A DNA stretch of 9,391 nucleotides from an uncultured Collinsella sp. (GCA_900752345.1 CAADVA010000160.1:1-9391), one strand, 5' to 3'. Counted from the stretch's first letter, positions 1-6,745 are shown. The notes: a model not told the origin generated them from the sequence alone. A program made the numbers and translations.

Positions 1-1
1 C

Positions 2-361
2 GCCGGCACCAACGGTGCCTCGGGTGGCGATTTGGTCGGTCGCGCCCATGTTGAGGCCGAGCGCCTGGAAGGCAAGGCCCGTACCGGTTTTTACCTGATG
101 GGCATCGTGGCGCCGTTTTTGGTGCTGTCGGCCATCTCGGGCGTGTTCTCGGCCTTTGCCGTGATGTGCTTTATTCCGTTTGCCATGGGCCTGTTCATGG
201 TGGTCTCGGACGGCGTGCTGCACCGCAGCCTGCTGTGGTGGAAGCGCGGCGCGATGCAGTTTGCCAACGGTTTTGCCAACGGATTTATGTTTGCGCTCGT
301 GTCGGTTTGGTTTGCGAGCTGCTCGCAGCGTGCCATGCTTTCGCCCTACGCAATGCAATAA
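2..361 (+). CDS. C-terminal part of an unrecognised small membrane protein (5' end outside window)
   Basis: I do not recognise this protein. The reading frame is open from position 2 with no stop before TAA at 359-361, so the gene most likely begins left of the window. A TTG at 32 could serve as a start but has no convincing ribosome binding site. The visible 119 residues start with a short hydrophilic stretch rich in G, E and R, followed by about three hydrophobic segments: one beginning YLMGIVAPFLVLSAISG, one beginning AFAVMCFIPFAMGLFMVV, and one near the C-terminus around FMFALVSVWFASC. A basic loop (HRSLLWWKRG) lies between the second and third. This is consistent with an integral membrane protein with a short cytoplasmic N-terminal part. 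The gene ends 81 nt before dnaJ on the same strand; whether it shares a transcript with dnaJ is unclear. No function is proposed. Confidence 0.6.
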   Translation, partial: AGTNGASGGDLVGRAHVEAERLEGKARTGFYLMGIVAPFLVLSAISGVFSAFAVMCFIPFAMGLFMVVSDGVLHRSLLWWKRGAMQFANGFANGFMFALVSVWFASCSQRAMLSPYAMQ

Positions 362-392
362 CATCAACCCCTCTGTTTGCGGCCGGCCCAGC

Positions 393-421
393 TTGGGTAT
401 AGGACGCACTGTGACAATAAT
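393..421 (+). promoter_or_regulatory. Candidate promoter upstream of dnaJ
   Basis: In the 81-nt gap before dnaJ, TTGGGT (393-398) and AATAAT (416-421) are separated by 17 nt. The -10 element matches the TATAAT consensus at five of six positions; the -35 matches only at TTG. Transcription would begin around 428, giving a very short leader of about 15 nt that barely contains the ribosome binding site. An alternative -10 (TATAGG, 398-403) is also present. This is a weak pattern-based call. Confidence 0.3.
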
Positions 422-442
422 GAAAGTCGGAAGGATTCGGTC

Positions 443-1591
443 GTGTCGGAAAATAGGGATTACTACGAGGTACTTGGCGTCGACAAGGATGCCGACGCGC
501 GGACGATTAAGCGCGCGTTTCTAAAGAAGGCCCGTACCGTACACCCGGACGTTTCGGACGACCCTGAGGCCGAGGCCAAGTTCAAAGAGCTCAACGAGGC
601 TTATTCCGTTCTTTCCGACGAGCAGAAGCGTGCTAACTACGACCGTTACGGCACCGCGGACGGCCCTGGCGGCTCGGGCTACGTCGATATCAACGATATC
701 TTTGGCGGCATGGGCATGGATGACCTCTTCTCGTCGTTCTTTGGCGGCGGTGCCGGCGGTGGCGCCCGAAATCGCCGCGAGCGTCGTCGCGGCCGCGATA
801 TGGCCATCTCCCTTTCGGTGACCCTTGAGGAGGCGGCGCTCGGTTGCAAAAAGACGATCAGCTATGACCGCCTTGCCCCCTGCGAGGATTGCAACGGCAC
901 CGGCAGGGCCGAGGGTGCACAGGAAAAGCAGTGCAGCCGCTGCCACGGCACGGGCTATGTCACGACGGTCCAGCGCTCGTTCCTGGGCCAGGTTCAGTCC
1001 TCTTCGCCCTGTCCCGACTGCCACGGCGAAGGCACGGTCATCGACCATCCCTGCGAGACCTGTGATGGCCAGGGCCGCACGCCTTCTCACGAAAAGATTG
1101 ACATCGATATTCCCGCCGGTGTATCGACCGGTCGCCAGCTGCGCGTGAGTGGCTTTGGCGAGGCCGGCCTTCGCGGCGAGCCGTCGGGCGACCTCATCGT
1201 CAACGTGCGCGTCGCCGACCACGAGCGTTTTAAGCGTAATGGTGATGATCTGTACTTGGTGAGCGATATCTCGATTGCGCAGGCCGCGCTCGGTTGCGAG
1301 ATCGAGGTCGAGGGCATTATGCCCGATGAGGTCGTCAAGCTGTGCGTCCCCGCCGGCACACAGTACGGTGACACCGTGAGCGTCAACAATTACGGCATGC
1401 CGCGTATCGGCGGTGGCGGCTCGCGCGGTCGTCTGATCGTGCAGATGCGCGTCGTCGTCCCCACCAATCTCTCCAACAAGCAGCGCGAGCTGCTTCGCGC
1501 CTTTGCCGACGAGATGGGCGATGACGTCGCATCCGGTAAGAAATCCGTGACCGATCGTATCAAGAGTGCCCTCGACGACATCCTCGATTAA
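443..1591 (+). CDS. dnaJ: Chaperone DnaJ (Hsp40), full-length type I with zinc finger
   Basis: Co-chaperone that delivers unfolded clients to DnaK and stimulates its ATPase in the cytoplasm. The 382-residue protein has the complete type I layout. An N-terminal J domain (about residues 5-70) carries the essential HPD at 34-36. A short Gly/Phe-rich linker follows (about 75-115, ending in the basic RNRRERRRGRD). The zinc region has four CxxCxGxG repeats starting at Cys147, 164, 190 and 204 (CEDCNGTG, CSRCHGTG, CPDCHGEG, CETCDGQG), followed by the C-terminal substrate-binding domains. I chose GTG at 443 because GGAAGG sits at 429-434 and the protein then begins with the usual xxRDYYEVLGV; an upstream TTG at 377 would add 22 residues unlike the family. 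It is followed 9 nt later by mtaB. Position next to mtaB-phoH-ybeY-era resembles the second dnaJ of actinobacteria and the Bacillus dnaK-operon end. No CIRCE element is visible upstream. Confidence 0.96.
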   Translation: MSENRDYYEVLGVDKDADARTIKRAFLKKARTVHPDVSDDPEAEAKFKELNEAYSVLSDEQKRANYDRYGTADGPGGSGYVDINDIFGGMGMDDLFSSFFGGGAGGGARNRRERRRGRDMAISLSVTLEEAALGCKKTISYDRLAPCEDCNGTGRAEGAQEKQCSRCHGTGYVTTVQRSFLGQVQSSSPCPDCHGEGTVIDHPCETCDGQGRTPSHEKIDIDIPAGVSTGRQLRVSGFGEAGLRGEPSGDLIVNVRVADHERFKRNGDDLYLVSDISIAQAALGCEIEVEGIMPDEVVKLCVPAGTQYGDTVSVNNYGMPRIGGGGSRGRLIVQMRVVVPTNLSNKQRELLRAFADEMGDDVASGKKSVTDRIKSALDDILD

Positions 1592-1600
1592 GGAGCCCGC

Positions 1601-2893
1601 GTGCTCGCACCTCATATCTCTGTCGTCAACCTCGGCTGCCGTGTCAACCGGGTTGAGTCCGACCGTATCACTGCCGATCTAATGCGCCTGGGCTTTGCGA
1701 TGGTGGAGCCTCAGGATGCTGAGCTGATCGTCATTAACACCTGTGCCGTTACGGGCGAGGCCGAGGCCAAGACCCGTAAGGCCGTTCGCCATGCGCTGGC
1801 CTATCCAAATGAGCCCTATGTGGTCGTGACCGGATGCGTGGTCAATCTGCATCCCGAGGAGCTGCTGGAGCTTTCGGACCGCGTGATCGCCGAGCCGTCC
1901 AAGATCGATGTCGCCGAACGCGTCTGCGAGGTGCTGGGCGTTGAGTCCGATAACGTTCCCGCCTGCAGCGACGGCGAGGTTGTCGACGCACTCGGTCGCT
2001 CGCGTCTGGGCGTGAAGATCCAGGACGGCTGCAACCATCGTTGCACCTATTGCATTGTGTGGAAGGCTCGCGGCCCCGAGCGCTCCGTGCCGGTCGAGTC
2101 CGTGCTCGAGCAGGTTCGCGAGGCTCAGGTGGCCGGCGTGCCCGAGGTGGTGCTGACGGGTGTGAACCTTGGCGCCTACGATGGCAAGAGCGCGACTGAC
2201 GAACACGTCGAGATTGATGAGCTTCTCGAGGCGATCATGGAGCGCACGTCCATTCCGCATGTGCGCATTTCCTCGGTCGAGCCCATGGATATCTCCGAGT
2301 CCCTGCTTAAGGTCATGGCGCGCTATCCGCAGCGCATCGCTCCGTTTTTGCACCTGCCCGTGCAGTCCGGCTGCACAAGGACACTGCATCGCATGGGCCG
2401 TCCCTATAGCGCCGAGGACTTCGAGGAGACGGTGCGCATGATTCGCGCCAACTTGCCCCAGGCGTCTCTTTCGTGCGATGTCATCGTCGGTTTTCCCGGC
2501 GAGACGGACGAGGAGTTTGAGGAGTCGCTGGCGCTGTGCCGTCGCGTGGGCTTTTCGCGCATGCACGTGTTTCGCTATAGCAAGCGTCCCGGTACCCTTG
2601 CTGCCGATATGCCCGACCAGGTGCCGCCCGAGGTTATGGCCGAGCGCAGCCGTCGTATGCGAGCCGCGGCGCAGGAGCTTGCCATTGCCGACGCTCGCCG
2701 CCGCGTGGGCACCGTCGAGCGTGCCGTGCTCGAGTATGGCGACAACCTGACGCTCGGTTCGTTCCATCATGCCCGTCTTGACGATACCTGTGGACTCACA
2801 GCCCCGTGCCTGCTTGATGTTGCTATCATCGGAGTCGATGATTCCGGCTTGGTCCATGCACGCAGGGAGGTTCATGGAAGCCTCGAAGATTAG
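1601..2893 (+). CDS. mtaB: tRNA (N6-threonylcarbamoyladenosine37-C2) methylthiotransferase MtaB
   Basis: Radical SAM enzyme expected to convert t6A to ms2t6A at position 37 of ANN-decoding tRNAs. The 430-residue protein has the methylthiotransferase layout. The N-terminal UPF0004 domain supplies three cluster cysteines: Cys13 (NLGCRVN), Cys48 (INTCAVT) and Cys79 (VTGCVV). The radical SAM domain carries CNHRCTYC with Cys144, 148 and 151. A C-terminal TRAM-like portion is recognisable but weak. The start LGCRVNxxES favours MtaB over MiaB or RimO, which usually read LGC.KN or similar; this subfamily assignment is from motif memory. The GTG start at 1601 has AAGGAG at 1590-1595, overlapping the dnaJ stop, with 5 nt spacing. 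The 3' end overlaps phoH by 20 nt, so translation of the two is probably coupled. Confidence 0.93.
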   Translation: MLAPHISVVNLGCRVNRVESDRITADLMRLGFAMVEPQDAELIVINTCAVTGEAEAKTRKAVRHALAYPNEPYVVVTGCVVNLHPEELLELSDRVIAEPSKIDVAERVCEVLGVESDNVPACSDGEVVDALGRSRLGVKIQDGCNHRCTYCIVWKARGPERSVPVESVLEQVREAQVAGVPEVVLTGVNLGAYDGKSATDEHVEIDELLEAIMERTSIPHVRISSVEPMDISESLLKVMARYPQRIAPFLHLPVQSGCTRTLHRMGRPYSAEDFEETVRMIRANLPQASLSCDVIVGFPGETDEEFEESLALCRRVGFSRMHVFRYSKRPGTLAADMPDQVPPEVMAERSRRMRAAAQELAIADARRRVGTVERAVLEYGDNLTLGSFHHARLDDTCGLTAPCLLDVAIIGVDDSGLVHARREVHGSLED

Positions 2894-3860
2894 ACTTACC
2901 GTTCCCGAGGGAATTGACCCCTCGCGCGTTTTGGGTGCCGGCGACGGCGTCCTTCGTGCGCTCGAGAGTTTGGTTCGCGCCCATGTGGTCGCCCGTGGTG
3001 ACAGTATCGCCGTGAGCGGTGACCCGGACGAGGTCGAGCTCGTGGCACGCTTTTTCGAGCATGCTTTTCGCGAGGCGGCCGCCGGACGCACGCTGTCTTC
3101 CGACGATGTCTCTCGCTGCCTGGCCGTCTTGCGCGACGGTGAGCACGAGGCTACGTCGCTTCGCGATGATGTGCTGCTTTCGTATCGCGGTCGTGCCATT
3201 CGCCCCAAGACGCTCGGCCAAAAGCGCTATGTGGATGCCATCCGCTCGCATACCATCACGTTTGGCCTGGGTCCCGCCGGTACCGGTAAGACCTATCTGG
3301 CCATGGCGCTCGCCGTTGCCGCGCTCAAGCGTCACGAGGTGGGCCGTCTGATCTTGACGCGTCCGGTTGTCGAGGCGGGGGAGAACCTGGGCTTTTTGCC
3401 CGGTACCCTCGAGGAAAAGATCGATCCTTACATGCGTCCGCTCTACGACGCCCTTTTTGACATGATGGATCGCGAGCGCACCGATGAGCTTATGGAGCGT
3501 GGCGTGATCGAGATCGCCCCGCTTGCCTACATGCGCGGCCGCACGCTGAGCGATGCCTTCGTGGTGCTCGACGAGGCGCAAAATACCACGCCCGAGCAGA
3601 TGAAGATGTTCCTGACGCGCCTGGGCTTTAACTCCAAGTTTGTGATTACCGGCGACCTGAGTCAGCGCGACCTGGTGGGTCGTCGCGGCGGTCTTGCCGA
3701 CGTTGAGCGGATTTTAGGCCGTGTCGACGATGTCGCATTTTCTCACCTCGAGCGTGCCGACGTGGTGCGCCATGCCTTGGTGGGGCGTATCGTCGAGGCA
3801 TACGATGCTTATGATGACATGCGCGAGAAACGCGTACGTGACCGAAAGGAGTCCCGTTGA
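2874..3860 (+). CDS. phoH: PhoH family ATPase (YbeZ-like)
   Basis: Cytoplasmic P-loop ATPase of the PhoH/YbeZ family, an RNA-associated family whose members typically sit beside ybeY and are thought to work with it in rRNA maturation or RNA decay; its exact reaction is not settled. The 328-residue protein has an N-terminal variable domain (about 1-105), then the conserved core beginning at IRPKTLGQKRYVDAI. Walker A is GPAGTGKT at 133-140; Walker B is FVVLDEAQN with Asp233-Glu234. The family segments RPVVEAGENLGFLPGT, IAPLAYMRGRTL and VITGDLSQRDL are intact. I chose ATG 2874 because it follows AGGGAGG (2864-2870). The resulting 20-nt overlap with mtaB is in a different frame. A longer version from TTG or GTG codons around 2769 would overlap mtaB by over 100 nt and look nothing like the family. 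The charged C-terminus overlaps the ybeY start. Confidence 0.94.
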   Translation: MEASKIRLTVPEGIDPSRVLGAGDGVLRALESLVRAHVVARGDSIAVSGDPDEVELVARFFEHAFREAAAGRTLSSDDVSRCLAVLRDGEHEATSLRDDVLLSYRGRAIRPKTLGQKRYVDAIRSHTITFGLGPAGTGKTYLAMALAVAALKRHEVGRLILTRPVVEAGENLGFLPGTLEEKIDPYMRPLYDALFDMMDRERTDELMERGVIEIAPLAYMRGRTLSDAFVVLDEAQNTTPEQMKMFLTRLGFNSKFVITGDLSQRDLVGRRGGLADVERILGRVDDVAFSHLERADVVRHALVGRIVEAYDAYDDMREKRVRDRKESR

Positions 3861-4366
3861 GTGTATTGATCAGCAACGATGCCGAGCTCGATACGCTGCT
3901 CGACTCGCAGGAGGTAGAGCACATCTGCGAGGTCGTGCTTGCCGCCGAGGGCGTTGAGCGTGAAGTTGAGATTTCCCTTTCGTATGTCGACGAGGACGAG
4001 ATGCACGAGCTCAACCACGAGTGGCGCGGTATCGACCGTACCACCGATGTCCTCTCGTTTGAATGCGACTCGGCCTTTGACGAGGATATTCCCGCAGACA
4101 AGACGCTCGAGCTCGGCGATATCATCCTGGCCCCGCAGGTCATTGCCCGTCAGGCCCCCGGCTTTGGCAATAGCCCTGCCGACGAGTGCCGCCTGATGCT
4201 CGTGCATGGCATGCTGCACCTGCTGGGATATGACCATATCGAGGACGACGAGGCCGAGGTCATGGAGGCCCGCGAGGACGCCATCCTGCGCGATCTGGCG
4301 CTCGAGCGCGGCGAGGACCCCAAGCTGGTCCACGTCGGCCCCATCACCAACCACGCCCACGACTAG
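3857..4366 (+). CDS. ybeY: Endoribonuclease YbeY (rRNA maturation factor)
   Basis: Zinc-dependent single-strand endoribonuclease that takes part in 16S rRNA 3' end maturation and ribosome quality control. The 169-residue protein shows the UPF0054 signature HGMLHLLGYDH at residues 117-127, in which His117, His121 and His127 are the expected zinc ligands. Upstream of it are the family segments EMHELNHEWRGIDRTTDVLS and LGDIILAP. The start is a TTG at 3857 whose TTGA overlaps the phoH stop codon, a layout typical of translational coupling; AAAGGAG lies at 3845-3851 with 5 nt spacing. A second in-frame TTG at 3866 is less well placed. The last ~20 residues (after ALERGEDPK) look like a non-conserved tail. 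Location between phoH and era matches the widespread gene neighbourhood, and YbeY is known to interact functionally with Era at the 30S subunit. Confidence 0.95.
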   Translation: MSVLISNDAELDTLLDSQEVEHICEVVLAAEGVEREVEISLSYVDEDEMHELNHEWRGIDRTTDVLSFECDSAFDEDIPADKTLELGDIILAPQVIARQAPGFGNSPADECRLMLVHGMLHLLGYDHIEDDEAEVMEAREDAILRDLALERGEDPKLVHVGPITNHAHD

Positions 4367-4375
4367 GAGCCGTTT

Positions 4376-4753
4376 ATGATTCCCGGATCGAACAAGGACC
4401 ATCCGTCCTTCTTAAAGTCGTTCTCCTATGCCATGGAGGGCTTCGTCACCGCCGTCAAGACCGAGCGCAACATCAAGGTTATGCTCGCGGCAGGCGTGTG
4501 CACCGTCATTGCCGGCTGCATCGTGGGGCTCGATATTGCCGAATGGGCCACGGTTATCATCTGCTGTGGCCTGGTAATTCACGGTGAGCTGTGCAACACC
4601 GCCATGGAGGCGATCGTTGACCTGGCGACCCAGGAGCTCCATCCTCTGGCAAAGCGTGCGAAAGATATCGCCGCCGCCTCCGTATACGTACTTTCCATCA
4701 CCGCCGCGATTGTGGGATTGCTGGTATTTGCCCACGCGCTCGACTTTATTTAG
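4376..4753 (+). CDS. dgkA: Diacylglycerol/undecaprenol kinase family membrane protein
   Basis: Small integral membrane lipid kinase of the DgkA family. In Gram-positive bacteria these enzymes usually phosphorylate undecaprenol, feeding the carrier lipid pool for cell-wall synthesis, so undecaprenol kinase is the more likely role; the substrate cannot be read from sequence. The 125-residue protein has an N-terminal amphipathic stretch (SFLKSFSYAMEGFVTAVKTERN), about three membrane segments (roughly 29-50, 52-70 and 97-121), and the family signature GELCNTAMEAIVDL at 70-83. The catalytic and metal-binding glutamates are probably Glu71 and Glu78. The AKDIAAASV segment is also conserved. ATG 4376 follows AGGAG (4365-4369), which overlaps the ybeY stop; the gap to ybeY is 9 nt. 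A dgkA gene between ybeY and era is also found in Bacillus. Confidence 0.9.
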   Translation: MIPGSNKDHPSFLKSFSYAMEGFVTAVKTERNIKVMLAAGVCTVIAGCIVGLDIAEWATVIICCGLVIHGELCNTAMEAIVDLATQELHPLAKRAKDIAAASVYVLSITAAIVGLLVFAHALDFI

Positions 4754-4765
4754 AAAGGGATTTCC

Positions 4766-5842
4766 ATGTCCGACACTATGCAGCCTATCGATGAAACTCT
4801 GGATGACGAGTCCCTGGATGCGGTGGATGCCGAAGCGACCGAGGATTGCGAGGAGGTCGAGGAGTTCGACCCGTTTGAGGGCATGAGCGACGAGGAACTC
4901 GACGCCCTGTGCGACGAGGACGATAGCCTCGCGGGCTTTGGCGACGTTGAGCCCGGTTTCCGCAGCGGCTTCGTGGCGCTGGTCGGCCGCCCCAACGCCG
5001 GCAAGTCCACGCTGCTCAACGCCTGCTATGGCAAAAAGGTCGCCATCACCTCGCCGGTGGCCCAGACGACCCGCCGCCGCATGCGCGCCGTCGTCAACCG
5101 TCCCGGCTACCAGCTGGTCTTTGTCGATACCCCGGGTATTCACAAGCCCAAGGACGGTCTGGGATCCGAGCTCAACAAGAGCGCGTTGTTCGAACTGAAC
5201 GATGTCGACGTCGTCGCGTTTTTGATTGATGCCACCAAGCCGATTGGCAGGGGAGACGCCTGGGTTGCCGAGCGCGTCAAGAACGCTCGTTCCAAGAAGG
5301 TCTTGGTGCTCACTAAGGCCGATGAGGCCGATCCCGCACAGGTCATGGAGCAGCTTAAGGCAGCCCACGAGCTCATGGAATATGACGATGAGATCGTGAC
5401 GTCGTCGGTTAAGAACTTCAACGTCGATGCCTTTATCGAGACCGTTGCGCACTTTTTGCCCGAGGGCCCGCGTTGGTTCCCCGAGGACATGGGTACCGAC
5501 GCTTCCGACGAGACGCTCGTTGCCGAGTTTGTGCGCGAGAAGGTCTTGCGTCGCACCCGTGATGAGATTCCGCACTCCGTTGGCGTTATCTGCGATGCGC
5601 TCGAGCAGACCAAGAAGGTGCTGCGCGTGCACGCCACCATTTACGTCGAGCGCGAGGGCCAAAAGGGCATCATCATTGGCAAGGGCGGCGAAATGATCAA
5701 ACATATCGGTATCGACGCCCGTCGCGATCTTGAGCGCATCTTTGGCACGCAGGTCTTTTTGGAGCTGGACGTGAAGGTCAAGGCCGGCTGGCGTGACGAT
5801 GAGTCCCAGATTCGCCGCTTTGGCTACAATGCCGAGGACTAA
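4766..5842 (+). CDS. era: GTPase Era with a long acidic N-terminal extension
   Basis: Ras-like GTPase that binds the 3' end of 16S rRNA and helps 30S subunit assembly. G1 is GRPNAGKST at 74-82, the G2 region is around QTTRRRM, G3 is DTPG at 121-124, G4 is TKAD at 183-186 (instead of the commoner NKxD) and G5 is near SSVK at 213-216. The C-terminal KH domain has the GKGG loop at 305-308 followed by the family end LDVKVKAGWRDDE. At 358 residues it is over 50 longer than typical Era (about 300). The excess is an N-terminal extension (about 1-65) with 27 Asp/Glu in the first 63 residues and no Lys, Arg or His before Arg66. ATG 4766 has AAAGGGA at 4754-4760. An internal ATG at 4883 (Met40) is a possible alternative start but would still leave an acidic tail. 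The gene lies 12 nt after dgkA and 15 nt before recO. Confidence 0.96.
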   Translation: MSDTMQPIDETLDDESLDAVDAEATEDCEEVEEFDPFEGMSDEELDALCDEDDSLAGFGDVEPGFRSGFVALVGRPNAGKSTLLNACYGKKVAITSPVAQTTRRRMRAVVNRPGYQLVFVDTPGIHKPKDGLGSELNKSALFELNDVDVVAFLIDATKPIGRGDAWVAERVKNARSKKVLVLTKADEADPAQVMEQLKAAHELMEYDDEIVTSSVKNFNVDAFIETVAHFLPEGPRWFPEDMGTDASDETLVAEFVREKVLRRTRDEIPHSVGVICDALEQTKKVLRVHATIYVEREGQKGIIIGKGGEMIKHIGIDARRDLERIFGTQVFLELDVKVKAGWRDDESQIRRFGYNAED

Positions 5843-5844
5843 GG

Positions 5845-5857
5845 GCGCGCGGCGCGC
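5845..5857 (+). repeat. GC-only palindrome between era and recO
   Basis: GCGCGC, one G, GCGCGC fills most of the 15-nt gap between the era stop and the recO ATG. As RNA it could form a 4-bp hairpin with a 5-nt loop directly against the start codon. It separates the only candidate ribosome binding site (AAGGG, 5841-5845) from the ATG; folding would shorten the effective spacing or hinder initiation. This may simply be base composition. Confidence 0.35.
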
Positions 5858-6607
5858 ATGGCAGGCTCCCGGACATATCGCACGAAGGTGCTCGTCCTCG
5901 ACAAGACGAAGCTCAAAGAGACGGACCTGATCCTGACGATGCTTGACGAGCGGGGTCGGCAGGTTCGCGCCGTGGCAAAGGGCGCCCGCAAACCCGGTGG
6001 GCGCCTGGCGGCGCGCTGCGAGCTATTCTGTACCGTCGATATGCTGCTCGCGCATGGACGGTCGCTTGACGTGGTTTCCCAGGCCGAGCTTATGGAGGCG
6101 CCGCTCGGCGCAGCGCCCGATTACGAGACGACTTGCGCCGCAAGCGCAATCGCCGAGGTCGCGCGCGTGTGCTCGTTTGAGGACGCCGAGGACCTGTTTA
6201 CCTTTGCCATCACGCAGCGAGCGCTTGCCCTGGTGGGCAGCGGGCTCGACACGGCGCACATGGATCTACTTGTGGCGGCATATGTGTTTAAGCTGCTGTC
6301 GCACGTTGGCTACCGACCCGATTTTTCGGCCTGCGTGCTGTGCGGAGACCCCATGCTGTCGTATTTTTCGCCCCAGGCGGGCGGTCTCATGTGCGGGTCG
6401 TGTGCGTCGAGCGTTCCGGGTGCCGAGCTGGTGTCGACCGGTGAGGTCGCGTGGCTGCGCGCCCTCATGTCCATGACCTTCGATGCGCTCATGGCCGAGA
6501 GGATCGATCCCCATACCGCTGCCTTTTTATTGGGGCTTTCGCATGTTTGGGCTGCGACGCACACCGATCAGCGCCTCCGTGCGATGGAATTCATGTTGGG
6601 TCGGTGA
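5858..6607 (+). CDS. recO: DNA repair and recombination mediator RecO
   Basis: RecO binds single-stranded DNA and, with RecR (and RecF), loads RecA onto SSB-coated DNA during gap repair. The 249-residue protein starts with the OB-fold typical of the family (YRTKVLVLDKTKLKETDLIL, then RAVAKGARKPGGRLAA). The C-terminal helical part includes a four-cysteine zinc-binding site: CVLC at 159-162 and CGSC at 179-182, as in Gram-positive and Deinococcus RecO. Length is normal. ATG 5858 is 15 nt after the era stop. The only Shine-Dalgarno candidate is AAGGG at 5841-5845, 12 nt from the start, and the linker is the GC palindrome GCGCGCGGCGCGC. Initiation may therefore depend on coupling to era. era-recO is a conserved pair in many bacteria. 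This is the last gene of the dense block; the downstream gap is 138 nt. Confidence 0.94.
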   Translation: MAGSRTYRTKVLVLDKTKLKETDLILTMLDERGRQVRAVAKGARKPGGRLAARCELFCTVDMLLAHGRSLDVVSQAELMEAPLGAAPDYETTCAASAIAEVARVCSFEDAEDLFTFAITQRALALVGSGLDTAHMDLLVAAYVFKLLSHVGYRPDFSACVLCGDPMLSYFSPQAGGLMCGSCASSVPGAELVSTGEVAWLRALMSMTFDALMAERIDPHTAAFLLGLSHVWAATHTDQRLRAMEFMLGR

Positions 6608-6631
6608 TGACGCGCAGGCGCGGGCTGCTTG

Positions 6632-6640
6632 TGGTAACAT
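6632..6640 (+). promoter_or_regulatory. Candidate extended -10 promoter element for rpsO
   Basis: TGG followed by TAACAT fits an extended -10 pattern (TGn-TAnnnT) 25 nt after the recO stop. The position where a -35 box would lie (about 6612-6617, GCGCAG) does not match the consensus. Transcription would begin near 6647 and give a leader of about 100 nt. An inverted repeat (TACCGA-CCTG-TTGGTA with one G-T pair, 6640-6655) overlaps the presumed start point and could be an operator or a chance match. Confidence 0.3.
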
Positions 6641-6695
6641 ACCGACCTGTTGGTACCTCGATCTTGGATGCTCGCTCCACCGGCGGCTTCCCAGT

Positions 6696-6725
6696 CCGAG
6701 GCGAATAGCGTCGCCCGAGGGCGAC
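6696..6725 (+). promoter_or_regulatory. Structured leader element of rpsO, probable S15 autoregulation site
   Basis: A near-perfect direct repeat, CCGAGGCGA (6696-6704) and CCGAGGGCGA (6715-6724), flanks GTCGCC. The segment GTCGCCC (6710-6716) is fully complementary to GGGCGAC (6719-6725); in RNA this gives a 6-bp stem with a CGAG tetraloop. Its core TCGCC (6711-6715) is also complementary to the upstream GGCGA (6700-6704), so two mutually exclusive hairpins are possible. The element ends 20 nt before the ATG and about 8 nt before the ribosome binding site, and no U-run follows it, so it is not a terminator. Feedback by S15 binding to its own leader is established in several phyla; that this element does so is inference. 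Confidence 0.5.
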
Positions 6726-6745
6726 AAGAAACGAAAGGTGAAACA

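Noticed and set aside
381..388. GGCCGGCC palindrome upstream of dnaJ as a terminator or operator
   Set aside because: It is an 8-nt self-complementary sequence with no loop and no following T-run, and is expected in GC-rich DNA.
521..1615. 364-codon minus-strand open frame opposite dnaJ
   Set aside because: Antisense shadow of a protein with all J-domain and zinc-finger motifs in place.
1679..3208. 509-codon minus-strand open frame across mtaB and phoH
   Set aside because: It is antisense to two conserved genes, has low-complexity composition and no recognised domain.
5312..5323. TKAD in place of NKxD in Era as a defective G4 motif
   Set aside because: Thr-Lys-x-Asp is a known functional variant in bacterial GTPases, and all other G motifs are intact.
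4412..5704. 430-codon minus-strand open frame across dgkA and era
   Set aside because: Same compositional shadow effect; the plus-strand products have intact conserved motifs.
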